Assembly (NCBI GenBank): GCA_026987155.1
Contig: JALSNG010000004.1
Location: forward strand, 1-5,688
Source: Thermococcus sp.
Lineage (GTDB): Archaea; Methanobacteriota_B; Thermococci; Thermococcales; Thermococcaceae
Reading direction: 5' to 3'
DNA length: 5,688 nucleotides
A program made the translations under genes and the position numbers. A model generated the notes under the pieces. The model did no database searches and was not told the DNA's origin. It saw nothing but the letters and a program-made list of their open reading frames with translations. Each line of letters opens with the position of its first letter. Positions within the stretch are counted from its first letter, which is position 1. Shown in pieces: positions 1 to 5,688 of the stretch.

Positions 1-150
1 ATATCAAAGATTACAAAGCCAGAGACCTCAAAAAATCTTGGAATCCAAGTTATAACACCCTCCGAGTTCCTAAAATGGACAAAAGAGGGGAAGGAATCTC
101 ATGCCTCCACCACGGGCACGACGAATATTTCCCCAAAGGGTTCCTCTTGA
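1..150 (+). CDS. C-terminal fragment of a probable PIN-domain protein (5' end outside window)
   Basis: An open frame enters from the left edge and ends at TGA 148-150, giving 49 residues. Its first 30 or so residues read like a real protein end: a polar stretch (KPETSKN), then LGIQVITPSEFL. That closing strand followed by T-P-x-E-F-L is the usual last element of many PIN-domain nucleases, such as VapC-like toxins. The acidic catalytic residues would lie upstream, outside the window, so activity cannot be judged. From position 99 on, the frame is antisense to the conserved end of scpA. There it yields a low-complexity Ser/Thr/Gly tail, which suggests read-through past a lost ancestral stop near position 95. 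The gene is convergent with scpA and overlaps it by 52 bp. It could be a decayed remnant, or the resemblance could be chance on a short fragment. The family call is an inference from one C-terminal motif. Confidence 0.5.
   Translation: MSKITKPETSKNLGIQVITPSEFLKWTKEGKESHASTTGTTNISPKGSS
30..96 (-). terminator. Possible oligo-T terminator region for the smc-scpA operon
   Basis: Just after the scpA stop, the minus strand has a pyrimidine-rich stretch at about 72-96 with two TTTT runs. A further TTTTTT run lies at 30-35. Archaeal RNA polymerase commonly stops at U-rich tracts without a hairpin, and I see no hairpin here. The region lies inside the convergent PIN-like gene, so any terminator is embedded in coding sequence. 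The runs are short, so the exact 3' end is uncertain. Confidence 0.3.
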
Positions 151-764
151 AACAGGTCAACCTTCCCCATGTTCGAGAGAAACAGAAGATAAAGAAATGT
201 TCTGGCGATGTACTTCGGTGTTGGATCAAAGATGAGGTCCCAGAAACGTATCGGTTCCCCTGTCTCCACGTAGAGCCGCTTAACGATGTCGTAAAGTCGG
301 TAGACGTGCTTTTCTATATCGACACGAAAATCCTCCACAACGAAAACCTGCTCCTCAATGTTTTCCTTCTTTTTTACCCGTGGCTTTTTCCGCTCAGCCT
401 CCTCAAGGGCATCCATGAGAGCATCTAAGAGGTCATCGAAAGTATAGTACCGCTCCACCCTTCTAAGGGGAGGGGCTAAGGGTTCCACTTCAACACGTAT
501 CCTGTCCTGAGACCGCTCTTCACCCTCACCGTTATCCTCTTCCGCATACAGGAGTGCCTCACTTTTCATTCTGACGAGGATAGAAGCGGCCAATATGGCC
601 CTTGCCGAAACACGGAGATCAAGTTCCTGCATCTCCCTGAGTCTCTCGATGTACTTCGAAGTTAGGTCTACTATGTCGATGTTCCAGGGGTCAACGCGCC
701 CCATCTGGACGAGCTGGAGGAGGATGTCGATTGGAGTTATCTCCTCATCTCTGCGGGATTCCAT
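99..764 (-). CDS. scpA: ScpA, kleisin subunit of the SMC (condensin) complex
   Basis: This is the kleisin that bridges the two ATPase heads of an SMC dimer, closing the ring that organises and helps segregate the chromosome. The 221 residues show the family layout. The N-terminal helical domain has PIDILLQLV (11-19), then VDPWNIDIVDLTSKYIE (24-40), then ARAILAASILVRMKSEALL (54-72). A charged, probably flexible linker follows (about 75-145). A C-terminal winged-helix domain (about 150-221) ends in the typical GKVDLFQEEPFGEIFV block. I chose ATG 764-762 because GAGGTG at 771-776 sits exactly 6 nt upstream. A GTG at 773-771 would add three residues but overlaps that SD and has none of its own. 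The gene starts 16 nt after the smc stop, so co-transcription and probable translational coupling with its partner are expected. The 3' end overlaps a convergent PIN-like gene. Confidence 0.93.
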   Translation of the reverse strand: MESRRDEEITPIDILLQLVQMGRVDPWNIDIVDLTSKYIERLREMQELDLRVSARAILAASILVRMKSEALLYAEEDNGEGEERSQDRIRVEVEPLAPPLRRVERYYTFDDLLDALMDALEEAERKKPRVKKKENIEEQVFVVEDFRVDIEKHVYRLYDIVKRLYVETGEPIRFWDLIFDPTPKYIARTFLYLLFLSNMGKVDLFQEEPFGEIFVVPVVEA

Positions 765-770
765 AAGCTT

Positions 771-776
771 CACCTC
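771..776 (-). promoter_or_regulatory. Shine-Dalgarno site of scpA (decides the start)
   Basis: The minus strand reads GAGGTG here, between the smc stop codon (783-781) and ATG 764, with a 6-nt spacer. It favours the ATG over the in-frame GTG at 773-771, which lies inside this motif. Ribosomes finishing smc would end almost on top of it, which fits coupled translation. Confidence 0.75.
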
Positions 777-780
777 TCAA

Positions 781-3700
781 TCATAATCCCGCCCCGCTCA
801 AATGCCCAAACATCTCTGAGTGCTCCTCCTCACTCTTCCGTCGTATCTCTTCCAGTATCTTTCTCGCCTTCTCAAGACTCAGCGAAACGACCTTTGACAC
901 GCCGTTTCTCATGCTCACTCCGATTATCCTGTCCGCGTTGGCCATCATTACGTCTCGGTGGGTTATAACTATAAACTGGCTGTTTTCAGCGGCCTCCTTT
1001 ATTAGGTCCGCAACGCGTTTTACGTTGGCGTCATCGAGATGTGCATCGATTTCGTCGAGAAGGTAGAACGGTGCTGGCCTGTAGTGCTGGATAGCGAATA
1101 TAAACGCAAGTGCTATAATGGCCTTCTCTCCGCCGCTCATCGCTTCTATCCTCTTAATGTCCTTGCCAGCGGGCCGGGCTTCCACCTCAAGGCCTCCCGA
1201 AAAGGGATCCTCCGGGTTTTCGAGTATGAGCTTAGCCTCGCCACCAGGAGAGAGTTTCTCAAAGAGCCTGGAGAAGTTTCTGGCTATTTCCTCGAGGGTC
1301 TGCATGAAGACCTGACGTTTCTGACTTTCAATCTCGGCTATAAATTCCTCTATACTCTCCTTCTCGGCCACGACCTGTTCGCGCTTACTCTTCAGCTCAA
1401 GGTATCTTCTCTCAACCACTTCAAAATCCTCTATCGCCTTCATGTTGACGGGTTCAAGGGAGCGTATCTCCTCCTCCATTGTCTCAATCTGCTCCCTGAG
1501 GGCTTCAAGCTCACCGGGTATCTCCTTAACACTCTTTATAACCTTTGGATCGTAGTGTTTGAGCTCGTCCCTCTTCTCCCTAAGCGTAGCCTCCCACTGG
1601 GCGAGCTTTATCCTGAGGGTATTGGCCTCTATCCTGAGTTCCTGGAGTTTCTGCGTTAGCTCATCCTTTTCCTTCCTGAGTTCCACTATCTCGTTCTTTA
1701 TTTTTTCACGTTTCTCACGTAGCCCTTTCAATTCACCCTTAACGTTTTCTTCAGCCTTTTTGAGTTCCTGAAGATGAACATTAAGTTCCTCTATAACCTT
1801 CTCGTTTTCGGCTATATTGGCCCTCAGCGCGTTTACCTTGTTCACGAGCCCCTCTATCTCTTCCTCGAGATCTGCTTTTCTCGGGAGAAGCTCCTCATTG
1901 AGTCTCATTTCATAGCTCTCCATCCTGCTCTCAACCCTGCTGAGCTCCTCACGGAGCTTTGCTATCTCTCCCTCCACTTCCCTAATTTTCTGGTTAAGCT
2001 CCCTCGCCTCAGGATTATCAAGGGCCCTCTTCAACTTCTCCCTCTTCTTCTCAAGCCTCTCTATCCTGCCACGCAACTTGGCTATCTCACCCTTGGTGGA
2101 GTGTATCTTCTTTTCCGTTACGGCTATAAGGGCCTCGTTGGATTCTATCTCCTCCTTTAGAGCCCCGTCCTCTCCAAGAAGACGATCGAGTTCTCTCTGA
2201 ACCACCTGGAGGTCCTTGCTGAGTTCGCTCCGTTTCATCCTCAGCTCGAAGAGCTCGTTTTGGAGTCCCTTCAGTTCAAGTTTCAGTGCATTTATAGCCC
2301 CCTCAAGGGCCTCCTTTTCCTTCTCCAGCCGCTCCACCTTCTTCCTCAGTTCGTCCGTGTTAACTCCAAGTTTTCCCCTCGGCCTGTAGTGCCCGCCCGT
2401 TATTGCACCACTCCTCTCGAGGAGTTCACCGCCGAGTGTGACCATCCTGACCTTTCCAATGCCAACGCCCCTGGCCTCCTCCATGTCCGCAACTATGAGA
2501 GTATCACCGAGGGCGTAAGCCACTGCGTTCTTGAATCTCGGGTCGTATTGGACGACATCCATGGCAGGGATCCCGAGAGATGGCTTTTCGCGCATCGAAC
2601 GGGGTTTTATCTTATTCAGGGGGAGGAAGGTCAACCTGCCGAGTTTCTTCTCCTTGAGAATGCGTATTGCCTTTTCAGCAACCTTATCATCCTCGACCAC
2701 GACGTTGTCGTAATGTCCCCCGAGTGCAACTTCGACGGCAAGGGCATACTCTTCTCCCCGAACACGTATCAACTCACCGAGGGTTCCGTAGAGGCCCGGG
2801 ATTCCCTGGCCTTTCAAAAACTCGACCGCCCTGTTCCCCCGCATCTCCCGCTGGGCCTCTGCCTTTATGAGCTCCTCCCTCGCCTTCGAGAGCTCGCCCT
2901 CGAGTTTCTTGAGCTTGGGTGCCTTCTCATTAAGCTCCTTTTCCGCCTTTGAAATCCTGCCTTCTATGCGTGCCATCCTATTCTCAACATCGCCAAGGGC
3001 AGAACGTCTCTCCTCGAGGGCCCGCTTTGCACTTTCAATCTGTGCCTTCAGGCTGGCCCGTTTAGCCCGGTCTTGGGCGATTTTGGCTTTCAGACGCTCT
3101 ATCTCCTCCTCAAACTTCTTAACGTCACCTTCCTTTAGGTACAGTTCCCTCTTTGCATCTTCAAGTTCATTGACAACCCTGTCGAACTCGTCCTTTGCGA
3201 GGGCAAAACTGCGGTCTATCTCCCCCAACCTAACAACGAGCTCGTTCTTTACAACTTCCTTCTCCTTTATCTCTGCAATCAGCTTTTCACGTCGCTTTCC
3301 CCACCTTGTAAGAGCGTTTTTACCCTTTTCAATTTCATCAGACACCTTTTTAATCTCTTCCTTAGCCTTGGCAAGCCGGCGCTGGCTTTCTTCAATCTCC
3401 TTGCGGGCGAGTTCAATGTTCTTCTTTGCCATCTCTATCCTCGAATGAACTTCGCTTATTTTTCTCGTCACCTCAAGGATGCCATCCCCACTCTTCTCCT
3501 CAAGCTCCCGCTCTATCGAGTTGAGTTCCTTCTCCTTTGCAACGAGTTCCTCCGCTATATCCTTCAGCCGCTGCTGGATCGCAGCTATCTCGGCCTCTAT
3601 GCCCTTACTTCTTGTAGTACCTTCCGCTATTGAGCTCTCAAACTTCCTTATCTCACCAAGGAGGAGGGTCACCCTCGCCTTCTCAACCCTCTCCTTGAGG

Positions 3701-4356
3701 TCGAGGTACCTAAGGGCATCGTTCCTCTCCTTCTCAAGTTTGTCGAGCTGAGTCTTCACCTCCCTTATAAGGAGGTCAACGCGCGCTAAATTCTCCTCGG
3801 CCTGTTTGAGCTCTTTAAGAGCCTTCTCCTTCTTGGCGTCGTACTCAGCTATACCGGAAATCTCGTCTATTATCTGCCTTCTCTCAGTCGGACTCATTTT
3901 GATGAACTTTGTTATGTCCCCCTGGAGAACGAGGTTATAGCCCTCGGGAGATATCATTGCCGCACTCAGGACGTCGAGAATCTCGCTCCTGCTCGTTCTT
4001 TTCCCATTGAGCCAATAGGTGCTTCTTCCATCAGGATAAACTCGACGTTTTACAACTACTTCATCCTGATCGAGAGGAAAACCCCTGTCCTCGTTGTTGA
4101 AGTACATGGCCACTTCCGCAAACTTGGCCGGCGGTTCCCCCTTTGAGCCAGCGAAGATTAGATCGCTTATCCTGCTCGCCCGCATGGCTTTGGCAGAGAG
4201 CCCTCCGAGCACGAAGAGAACAGCATCCCCTATGTTGCTCTTTCCAGAACCGTTTGCACCCACGACTGCCGTAAACTTCTTAGAAAGAGGGACAACGACC
4301 TTCCTATTACCGTAAGATTTGAAGCCCTTCATTTCAATCTTCTCAATATATGGCAT
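781..4356 (-). CDS. smc: SMC, chromosome segregation/condensin ATPase
   Basis: This is a complete SMC protein of 1191 residues, close to the usual length of about 1180. It dimerises through its hinge, binds DNA, and cycles ATP at paired heads joined by ScpA. Domain order: N-terminal head (1-168) with Walker A GANGSGKS (33-40, K39), an arginine-finger candidate at R59 and Q-loop Q145. The ascending coiled coil (about 170-505) follows, then the hinge (about 515-660) with GIPGLYGTLGELI and the glycine-rich end SGAITGGHY. The descending coil (about 665-1030) contains the conserved EPVNMKAIEDFE joint motif at 968-979. The C-terminal head has signature MSGGEK (1073-1078), Walker B FYLLDEID (1097-1104, D1101 and catalytic E1102), D-loop LDD (1107-1109) and the ITHR switch (1131-1134). 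All ATPase motifs are intact, with no intein or frameshift. ATG 4356 is preceded by AGGTG at 6 nt. A TATA promoter lies just upstream and scpA follows after 16 nt. The last 20 or so residues form a charged, then Gly-rich tail after the final helix. Confidence 0.98.
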   Translation of the reverse strand: MPYIEKIEMKGFKSYGNRKVVVPLSKKFTAVVGANGSGKSNIGDAVLFVLGGLSAKAMRASRISDLIFAGSKGEPPAKFAEVAMYFNNEDRGFPLDQDEVVVKRRVYPDGRSTYWLNGKRTSRSEILDVLSAAMISPEGYNLVLQGDITKFIKMSPTERRQIIDEISGIAEYDAKKEKALKELKQAEENLARVDLLIREVKTQLDKLEKERNDALRYLDLKERVEKARVTLLLGEIRKFESSIAEGTTRSKGIEAEIAAIQQRLKDIAEELVAKEKELNSIERELEEKSGDGILEVTRKISEVHSRIEMAKKNIELARKEIEESQRRLAKAKEEIKKVSDEIEKGKNALTRWGKRREKLIAEIKEKEVVKNELVVRLGEIDRSFALAKDEFDRVVNELEDAKRELYLKEGDVKKFEEEIERLKAKIAQDRAKRASLKAQIESAKRALEERRSALGDVENRMARIEGRISKAEKELNEKAPKLKKLEGELSKAREELIKAEAQREMRGNRAVEFLKGQGIPGLYGTLGELIRVRGEEYALAVEVALGGHYDNVVVEDDKVAEKAIRILKEKKLGRLTFLPLNKIKPRSMREKPSLGIPAMDVVQYDPRFKNAVAYALGDTLIVADMEEARGVGIGKVRMVTLGGELLERSGAITGGHYRPRGKLGVNTDELRKKVERLEKEKEALEGAINALKLELKGLQNELFELRMKRSELSKDLQVVQRELDRLLGEDGALKEEIESNEALIAVTEKKIHSTKGEIAKLRGRIERLEKKREKLKRALDNPEARELNQKIREVEGEIAKLREELSRVESRMESYEMRLNEELLPRKADLEEEIEGLVNKVNALRANIAENEKVIEELNVHLQELKKAEENVKGELKGLREKREKIKNEIVELRKEKDELTQKLQELRIEANTLRIKLAQWEATLREKRDELKHYDPKVIKSVKEIPGELEALREQIETMEEEIRSLEPVNMKAIEDFEVVERRYLELKSKREQVVAEKESIEEFIAEIESQKRQVFMQTLEEIARNFSRLFEKLSPGGEAKLILENPEDPFSGGLEVEARPAGKDIKRIEAMSGGEKAIIALAFIFAIQHYRPAPFYLLDEIDAHLDDANVKRVADLIKEAAENSQFIVITHRDVMMANADRIIGVSMRNGVSKVVSLSLEKARKILEEIRRKSEEEHSEMFGHLSGAGL

Positions 4357-4362
4357 CCCCTA

Positions 4363-4367
4363 CACCT
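4363..4367 (-). promoter_or_regulatory. Shine-Dalgarno site of smc
   Basis: The minus strand reads AGGTG here, 6 nt before ATG 4356-4354. Together with the TATA box at 4390-4397 it implies a short leader of about 11-14 nt, typical for Thermococcales. Confidence 0.65.
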
Positions 4368-4389
4368 AACCGGAGAATGGCGTGGAAGG

Positions 4390-4404
4390 TTATATAACTT
4401 TACC
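4390..4404 (-). promoter_or_regulatory. TATA/BRE promoter of the smc-scpA operon
   Basis: On the minus strand, a purine-rich BRE-like GGTAAAG (4404-4398) is followed by TTATATAA (4397-4390). Transcription should start about 22-24 nt beyond the TATA box, near 4367-4370, leaving a very short leader with the smc SD. It lies in the 49-nt gap between the DUF835 stop and smc, so smc-scpA can be transcribed independently of the upstream gene. The TATA core is itself palindromic; orientation is set by the BRE and the gene. No operator is obvious. Confidence 0.65.
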
Positions 4405-4405
4405 C

Positions 4406-4840
4406 CTACTCCACTATCCTCTTCAGCAGGGCGAGGAACCTGTCGTCGAGACCGTTGCTGACCGTCACGTAGAACTCCTTGTCGTTGTAGACTGCCATGT
4501 CCCGGAGCTTACCAACGAGCTTGAGTACCGGTTCCGTCCCGTGTTCTACCATCAGGTACTCAAGGGCGTCAAGTATTACGCCGTCCGTTTCTCCCCCCTT
4601 CAGGCTCTCCCAGACAGTCTGTTCAAGGGCGTGCATCCTGGAGGGGTGAATCGCATTTGGATGATCCACCTTGGAGATCCAGATGACCTTCCCATTGGGG
4701 TTGTTTAAAGCCTCAGGGGGTCGTCTGGTTATCAGAAGGAGGTTCTTGGAGGACAGTCTCTGCAGAAGGTTCGGAAGCTCCTTATAATCAATGAGCTTGC
4801 CCCCTGCAGAGGTTCCCAACAGGGATCTGTGAATCTGCAT
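4406..4840 (-). CDS. DUF835 family protein, function unknown
   Basis: This is a small soluble protein of 144 residues with no signal peptide or membrane segment. It carries the pattern of the archaeal DUF835 family: GGKLIDYKE (13-21), strand LLLITRRPP (34-42), VIWIS (52-56), AIHPSRMHALE (63-73), then GVILDALEYLMVEHG (87-101), LRD (112-114) and a late strand FYVTVS (123-128). The alternating strands and helices, with an Asp at the end of the hydrophobic strand GVILD, recall RecA/KaiC-like cores, but a proper Walker A loop is missing. That link is inference. I prefer ATG 4840. It has GGGGGT a few bases upstream, which can pair with the anti-SD through one G-U. It also gives a leader of about 13 nt from the TATA box, as for smc. 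GTG 4852 would add four residues and be nearly leaderless. The gene sits between mce and smc on the same strand, with its own promoter. No role in chromosome biology can be claimed from position alone. Confidence 0.85.
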   Translation of the reverse strand: MQIHRSLLGTSAGGKLIDYKELPNLLQRLSSKNLLLITRRPPEALNNPNGKVIWISKVDHPNAIHPSRMHALEQTVWESLKGGETDGVILDALEYLMVEHGTEPVLKLVGKLRDMAVYNDKEFYVTVSNGLDDRFLALLKRIVE

Positions 4841-4875
4841 ACTGACCCCCACTTCGTTCCAATTTCGAACATAAT

Positions 4876-4890
4876 CTTATAAACGTTACG
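4876..4890 (-). promoter_or_regulatory. TATA promoter of the DUF835 gene
   Basis: The minus strand reads TTTATAAG (4883-4876), preceded by CGTAACG in the BRE position, which is a weak BRE. A start site about 22 nt downstream, near 4854, gives a leader of about 13 nt to ATG 4840. It lies in the 146-bp AT-rich gap after mce, where a new promoter would be needed if transcription stops at the T-rich tract at 4961-4986. A second AT-rich run, TTTTATATTT, lies further upstream at about 4910-4919, but its distance to the gene fits less well. Confidence 0.5.
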
Positions 4891-4960
4891 ATATCCGGAG
4901 AAGATAGACAAATATAAAACATCTAACGAAAAACCTTCGGCCAGTTAGTTGGAAACATCA

Positions 4961-4986
4961 CAAGAAATTAATAAAATTACAAAACA
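4961..4986 (-). terminator. Oligo-T terminator of the meaB-mce operon
   Basis: Directly after the mce stop, the minus strand is very T-rich, with TGTTTTGTAATTTTATT at its start and TTTCTTG at its end. This fits archaeal intrinsic termination at U tracts. A further TTTTT run at about 4929-4933 could catch read-through. Only a weak 5-bp inverted repeat (CTAAC/GTTAG, 4923-4948) lies nearby. The rest of the 4841-4986 gap holds the DUF835 promoter and leader. I see no gene or structured RNA in it. Confidence 0.5.
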
Positions 4987-5385
4987 TCACTCCCTCTGGC
5001 ACAGCTCAAGAAGGACACCGGTAACGGCCTTCGGATGAACAAAGGCTATCTTGGCCCCTCCGGCCCCAACGCGCGGTTTCTCGTCTATAAGTCTATAACC
5101 CCTCTCTCTGAGCTTTTCCAGGTGTCCCTCTATATCGTCCACCCCAAGGGCTATGTGGTGAATCCCCTCACCGCGCTTTGCTATGAACTTGGCTATGGGC
5201 GAATCCTCAGCGGTGGGCTCCAAAAGCTCAATACGACTCTCACCAACGTGGATTATTGCCGTCCTAACCTTCTGATCAGGGACTTCTTCAATTTCCTCAA
5301 CTTTTAGTCCGAGGCCTTCCCAGACTTTGATGGCCTCATCAAGGTCTTTAACCGCTATTCCAACGTGGTCTATCTTCCTGAACAT
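4987..5385 (-). CDS. mce: Methylmalonyl-CoA epimerase (VOC fold)
   Basis: The enzyme interconverts (R)- and (S)-methylmalonyl-CoA in the cytoplasm, linking carboxylase or decarboxylase steps to the B12-dependent mutase that makes succinyl-CoA. The 132 residues form two glyoxalase/VOC half-repeats. The first opens with KIDHVGIAV (4-12) and the second with GIHHIALGV (74-82). Likely metal ligands are H7, E53 (in IELLEP), H77 and E127 (in VLLELCQ). The family blocks DSPIAKF (61-67), VGAGGAKIAFVHPK (106-119) and TGVLLEL (122-128) are all present. Its length matches other archaeal epimerases. The longest frame starts at 5421, but GGAGGTG at 5392-5398 lies 6 nt before ATG 5385, and family members begin at MF-x-KIDHVG, so I use 5385. 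ATG 5391 touches the SD and is unlikely. The start lies 38 nt inside meaB, in another frame, so translational coupling is expected. A T-rich terminator follows. Confidence 0.93.
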   Translation of the reverse strand: MFRKIDHVGIAVKDLDEAIKVWEGLGLKVEEIEEVPDQKVRTAIIHVGESRIELLEPTAEDSPIAKFIAKRGEGIHHIALGVDDIEGHLEKLRERGYRLIDEKPRVGAGGAKIAFVHPKAVTGVLLELCQRE

Positions 5386-5688
5386 CCACATCACCTCCAA
5401 AATCCTCCCTAATAAGCTCATTCATCAAAAAGTCCGCGGCAGAGTAGGGATCGAGTTCCCTTTTGACCACCCTCTCAATCAGTTCGTTATCCCCTCCGAC
5501 GGCAAGTCTGCGCTCCACTCTACCAGCTATCCATGAGGCAACTATGGTTTTAACCTCCTCCTTGGCACGTAATTTCCTGCGTTCCCGTAGGCGACCGCTT
5601 TCCTTCATATACTCCCGGTGCCTTTTTATGGCATTCCAAAGGGGCCTAACCCCTGAAATAGTAAATGCCGTGGTTTCGACTATCGGAG
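5348..5688 (-). CDS. meaB: C-terminal part of MeaB-type GTPase (methylmalonyl-CoA mutase-associated; 5' end outside window)
   Basis: MeaB-family GTPases (also annotated ArgK) bind adenosylcobalamin-dependent methylmalonyl-CoA mutase, gate cofactor loading and protect it from inactivation. Only the last 112 residues are in the window; the frame is open to the right edge. The visible part begins at the end of the GTPase core with PIVETTAFTISGV, where the T-A pair fits a G5 nucleotide-base loop. The family helix LWNAIKRHREYMKESGRL and a basic RERRKLRAKEE follow. The rest is the helical C-terminal region, with a DPYSAADFLMNEL block resembling the usual family end, and TAA at 5350-5348. Walker A and the other G motifs would lie upstream. 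An internal ATG at 5608 could be mistaken for the start, but the upstream in-frame codons are clearly MeaB-like. The next gene, mce, starts inside this one, consistent with one operon for the methylmalonyl-CoA pathway. Confidence 0.88.
   Translation of the reverse strand, partial: PIVETTAFTISGVRPLWNAIKRHREYMKESGRLRERRKLRAKEEVKTIVASWIAGRVERRLAVGGDNELIERVVKRELDPYSAADFLMNELIREDFGGDVDVQEDRPRWNSG
5392..5398 (-). promoter_or_regulatory. Strong Shine-Dalgarno site of mce inside meaB
   Basis: The minus strand reads GGAGGTG, a full match to the archaeal anti-SD, 6 nt before ATG 5385. It is the best ribosome binding site in the window and lies within the meaB coding sequence. It settles the mce start against the longer frame opening at 5421. 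Confidence 0.85.

Noticed and set aside
75..428. 117-codon + strand open frame opposite scpA
   Set aside because: Antisense to the clear ScpA C-terminal domain, with no SD or family resemblance. Its start lies inside the PIN-like frame.
2260..2952. 230-codon + strand open frame opposite the smc hinge region
   Set aside because: It is fully antisense to a conserved SMC domain, has no recognisable motif, and arises from codon bias on the other strand. The same applies to the + frames at 1039-1659, 1774-2160 and 2867-3448.
4382..4708. 108-codon + strand open frame opposite the DUF835 gene
   Set aside because: The minus-strand frame shows conserved DUF835 motifs and proper signals; this one has neither.
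4923..4948. Inverted repeat CTAAC...GTTAG in the mce-DUF835 gap
   Set aside because: Only a 5-bp stem with a 16-nt loop, too weak to call a hairpin. The T-rich tract alone explains termination.
4948..4956. GTTGGAAAC, matching the GTTn3AAC half-site of the SurR redox regulator
   Set aside because: Only one half-site with six fixed bases, no second GTT at the expected spacing, and about 65 bp upstream of the nearest TATA box. Chance is likely.
4953..4965. GTGATGT on the minus strand, similar to a C box of an archaeal C/D guide RNA
   Set aside because: One mismatch to the C box and no CTGA D box at a suitable distance, so no guide RNA is supported.
5348..5608. Separate 86-codon gene starting at ATG 5608
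   Set aside because: In-frame codons upstream of this ATG to the window edge encode the MeaB GTPase core end (PIVETTAFTISGV), so this is an internal methionine of meaB.

Overview
This window looks like a piece of a Thermococcales (Thermococcus/Pyrococcus-type) euryarchaeal chromosome. The evidence is an SMC protein of 1191 residues followed directly by its kleisin ScpA, a DUF835 protein, and a methylmalonyl-CoA epimerase next to a MeaB-type GTPase. Other signs are frequent AGG/AGA arginine and ATA isoleucine codons, TATA-type promoters, purine-rich Shine-Dalgarno (SD) sites of the GGAGGTG type, and oligo-T tracts in place of hairpin terminators. The genus is inferred from gene content and style, not from a database match.

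Layout, left to right. All genes except the first are on the minus strand, so transcription runs right to left. (1) Positions 1-150 (+) are the 3' end of a gene whose product resembles the C-terminus of a PIN-domain protein. It runs tail-to-tail into scpA and overlaps it by 52 bp. (2) scpA (99-764) and smc (781-4356) form a chromosome-organisation operon. The 16-nt gap between them holds only the scpA ribosome binding site. A TATA promoter and short leader in the 49-nt gap at 4357-4405 drive smc. (3) A DUF835 protein of unknown function (4406-4840) has its own TATA promoter. (4) A 146-bp AT-rich intergenic region (4841-4986) holds that promoter and an oligo-T terminator for the operon upstream. 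(5) mce (4987-5385) and the C-terminal part of meaB (5348 to the window edge) belong to the adenosylcobalamin-dependent methylmalonyl-CoA branch. The mce start lies inside the end of meaB.

How they work together. SMC (ATPase heads, long coiled coil, hinge) and ScpA (kleisin) are the two core parts of the prokaryotic condensin ring, which organises and segregates the chromosome. No ScpB is encoded here. MeaB guards and loads methylmalonyl-CoA mutase, and Mce interconverts the (R) and (S) epimers of methylmalonyl-CoA. The mutase genes would be expected upstream of meaB, outside the window.

The core content is ordinary housekeeping DNA, and I see no convincing new multi-gene system. The points most worth a second look are the convergent overlap between the PIN-like gene and scpA, the uncharacterised DUF835 gene with its own promoter next to smc, and start codons that should be placed downstream of the longest possible ORF start in three genes.
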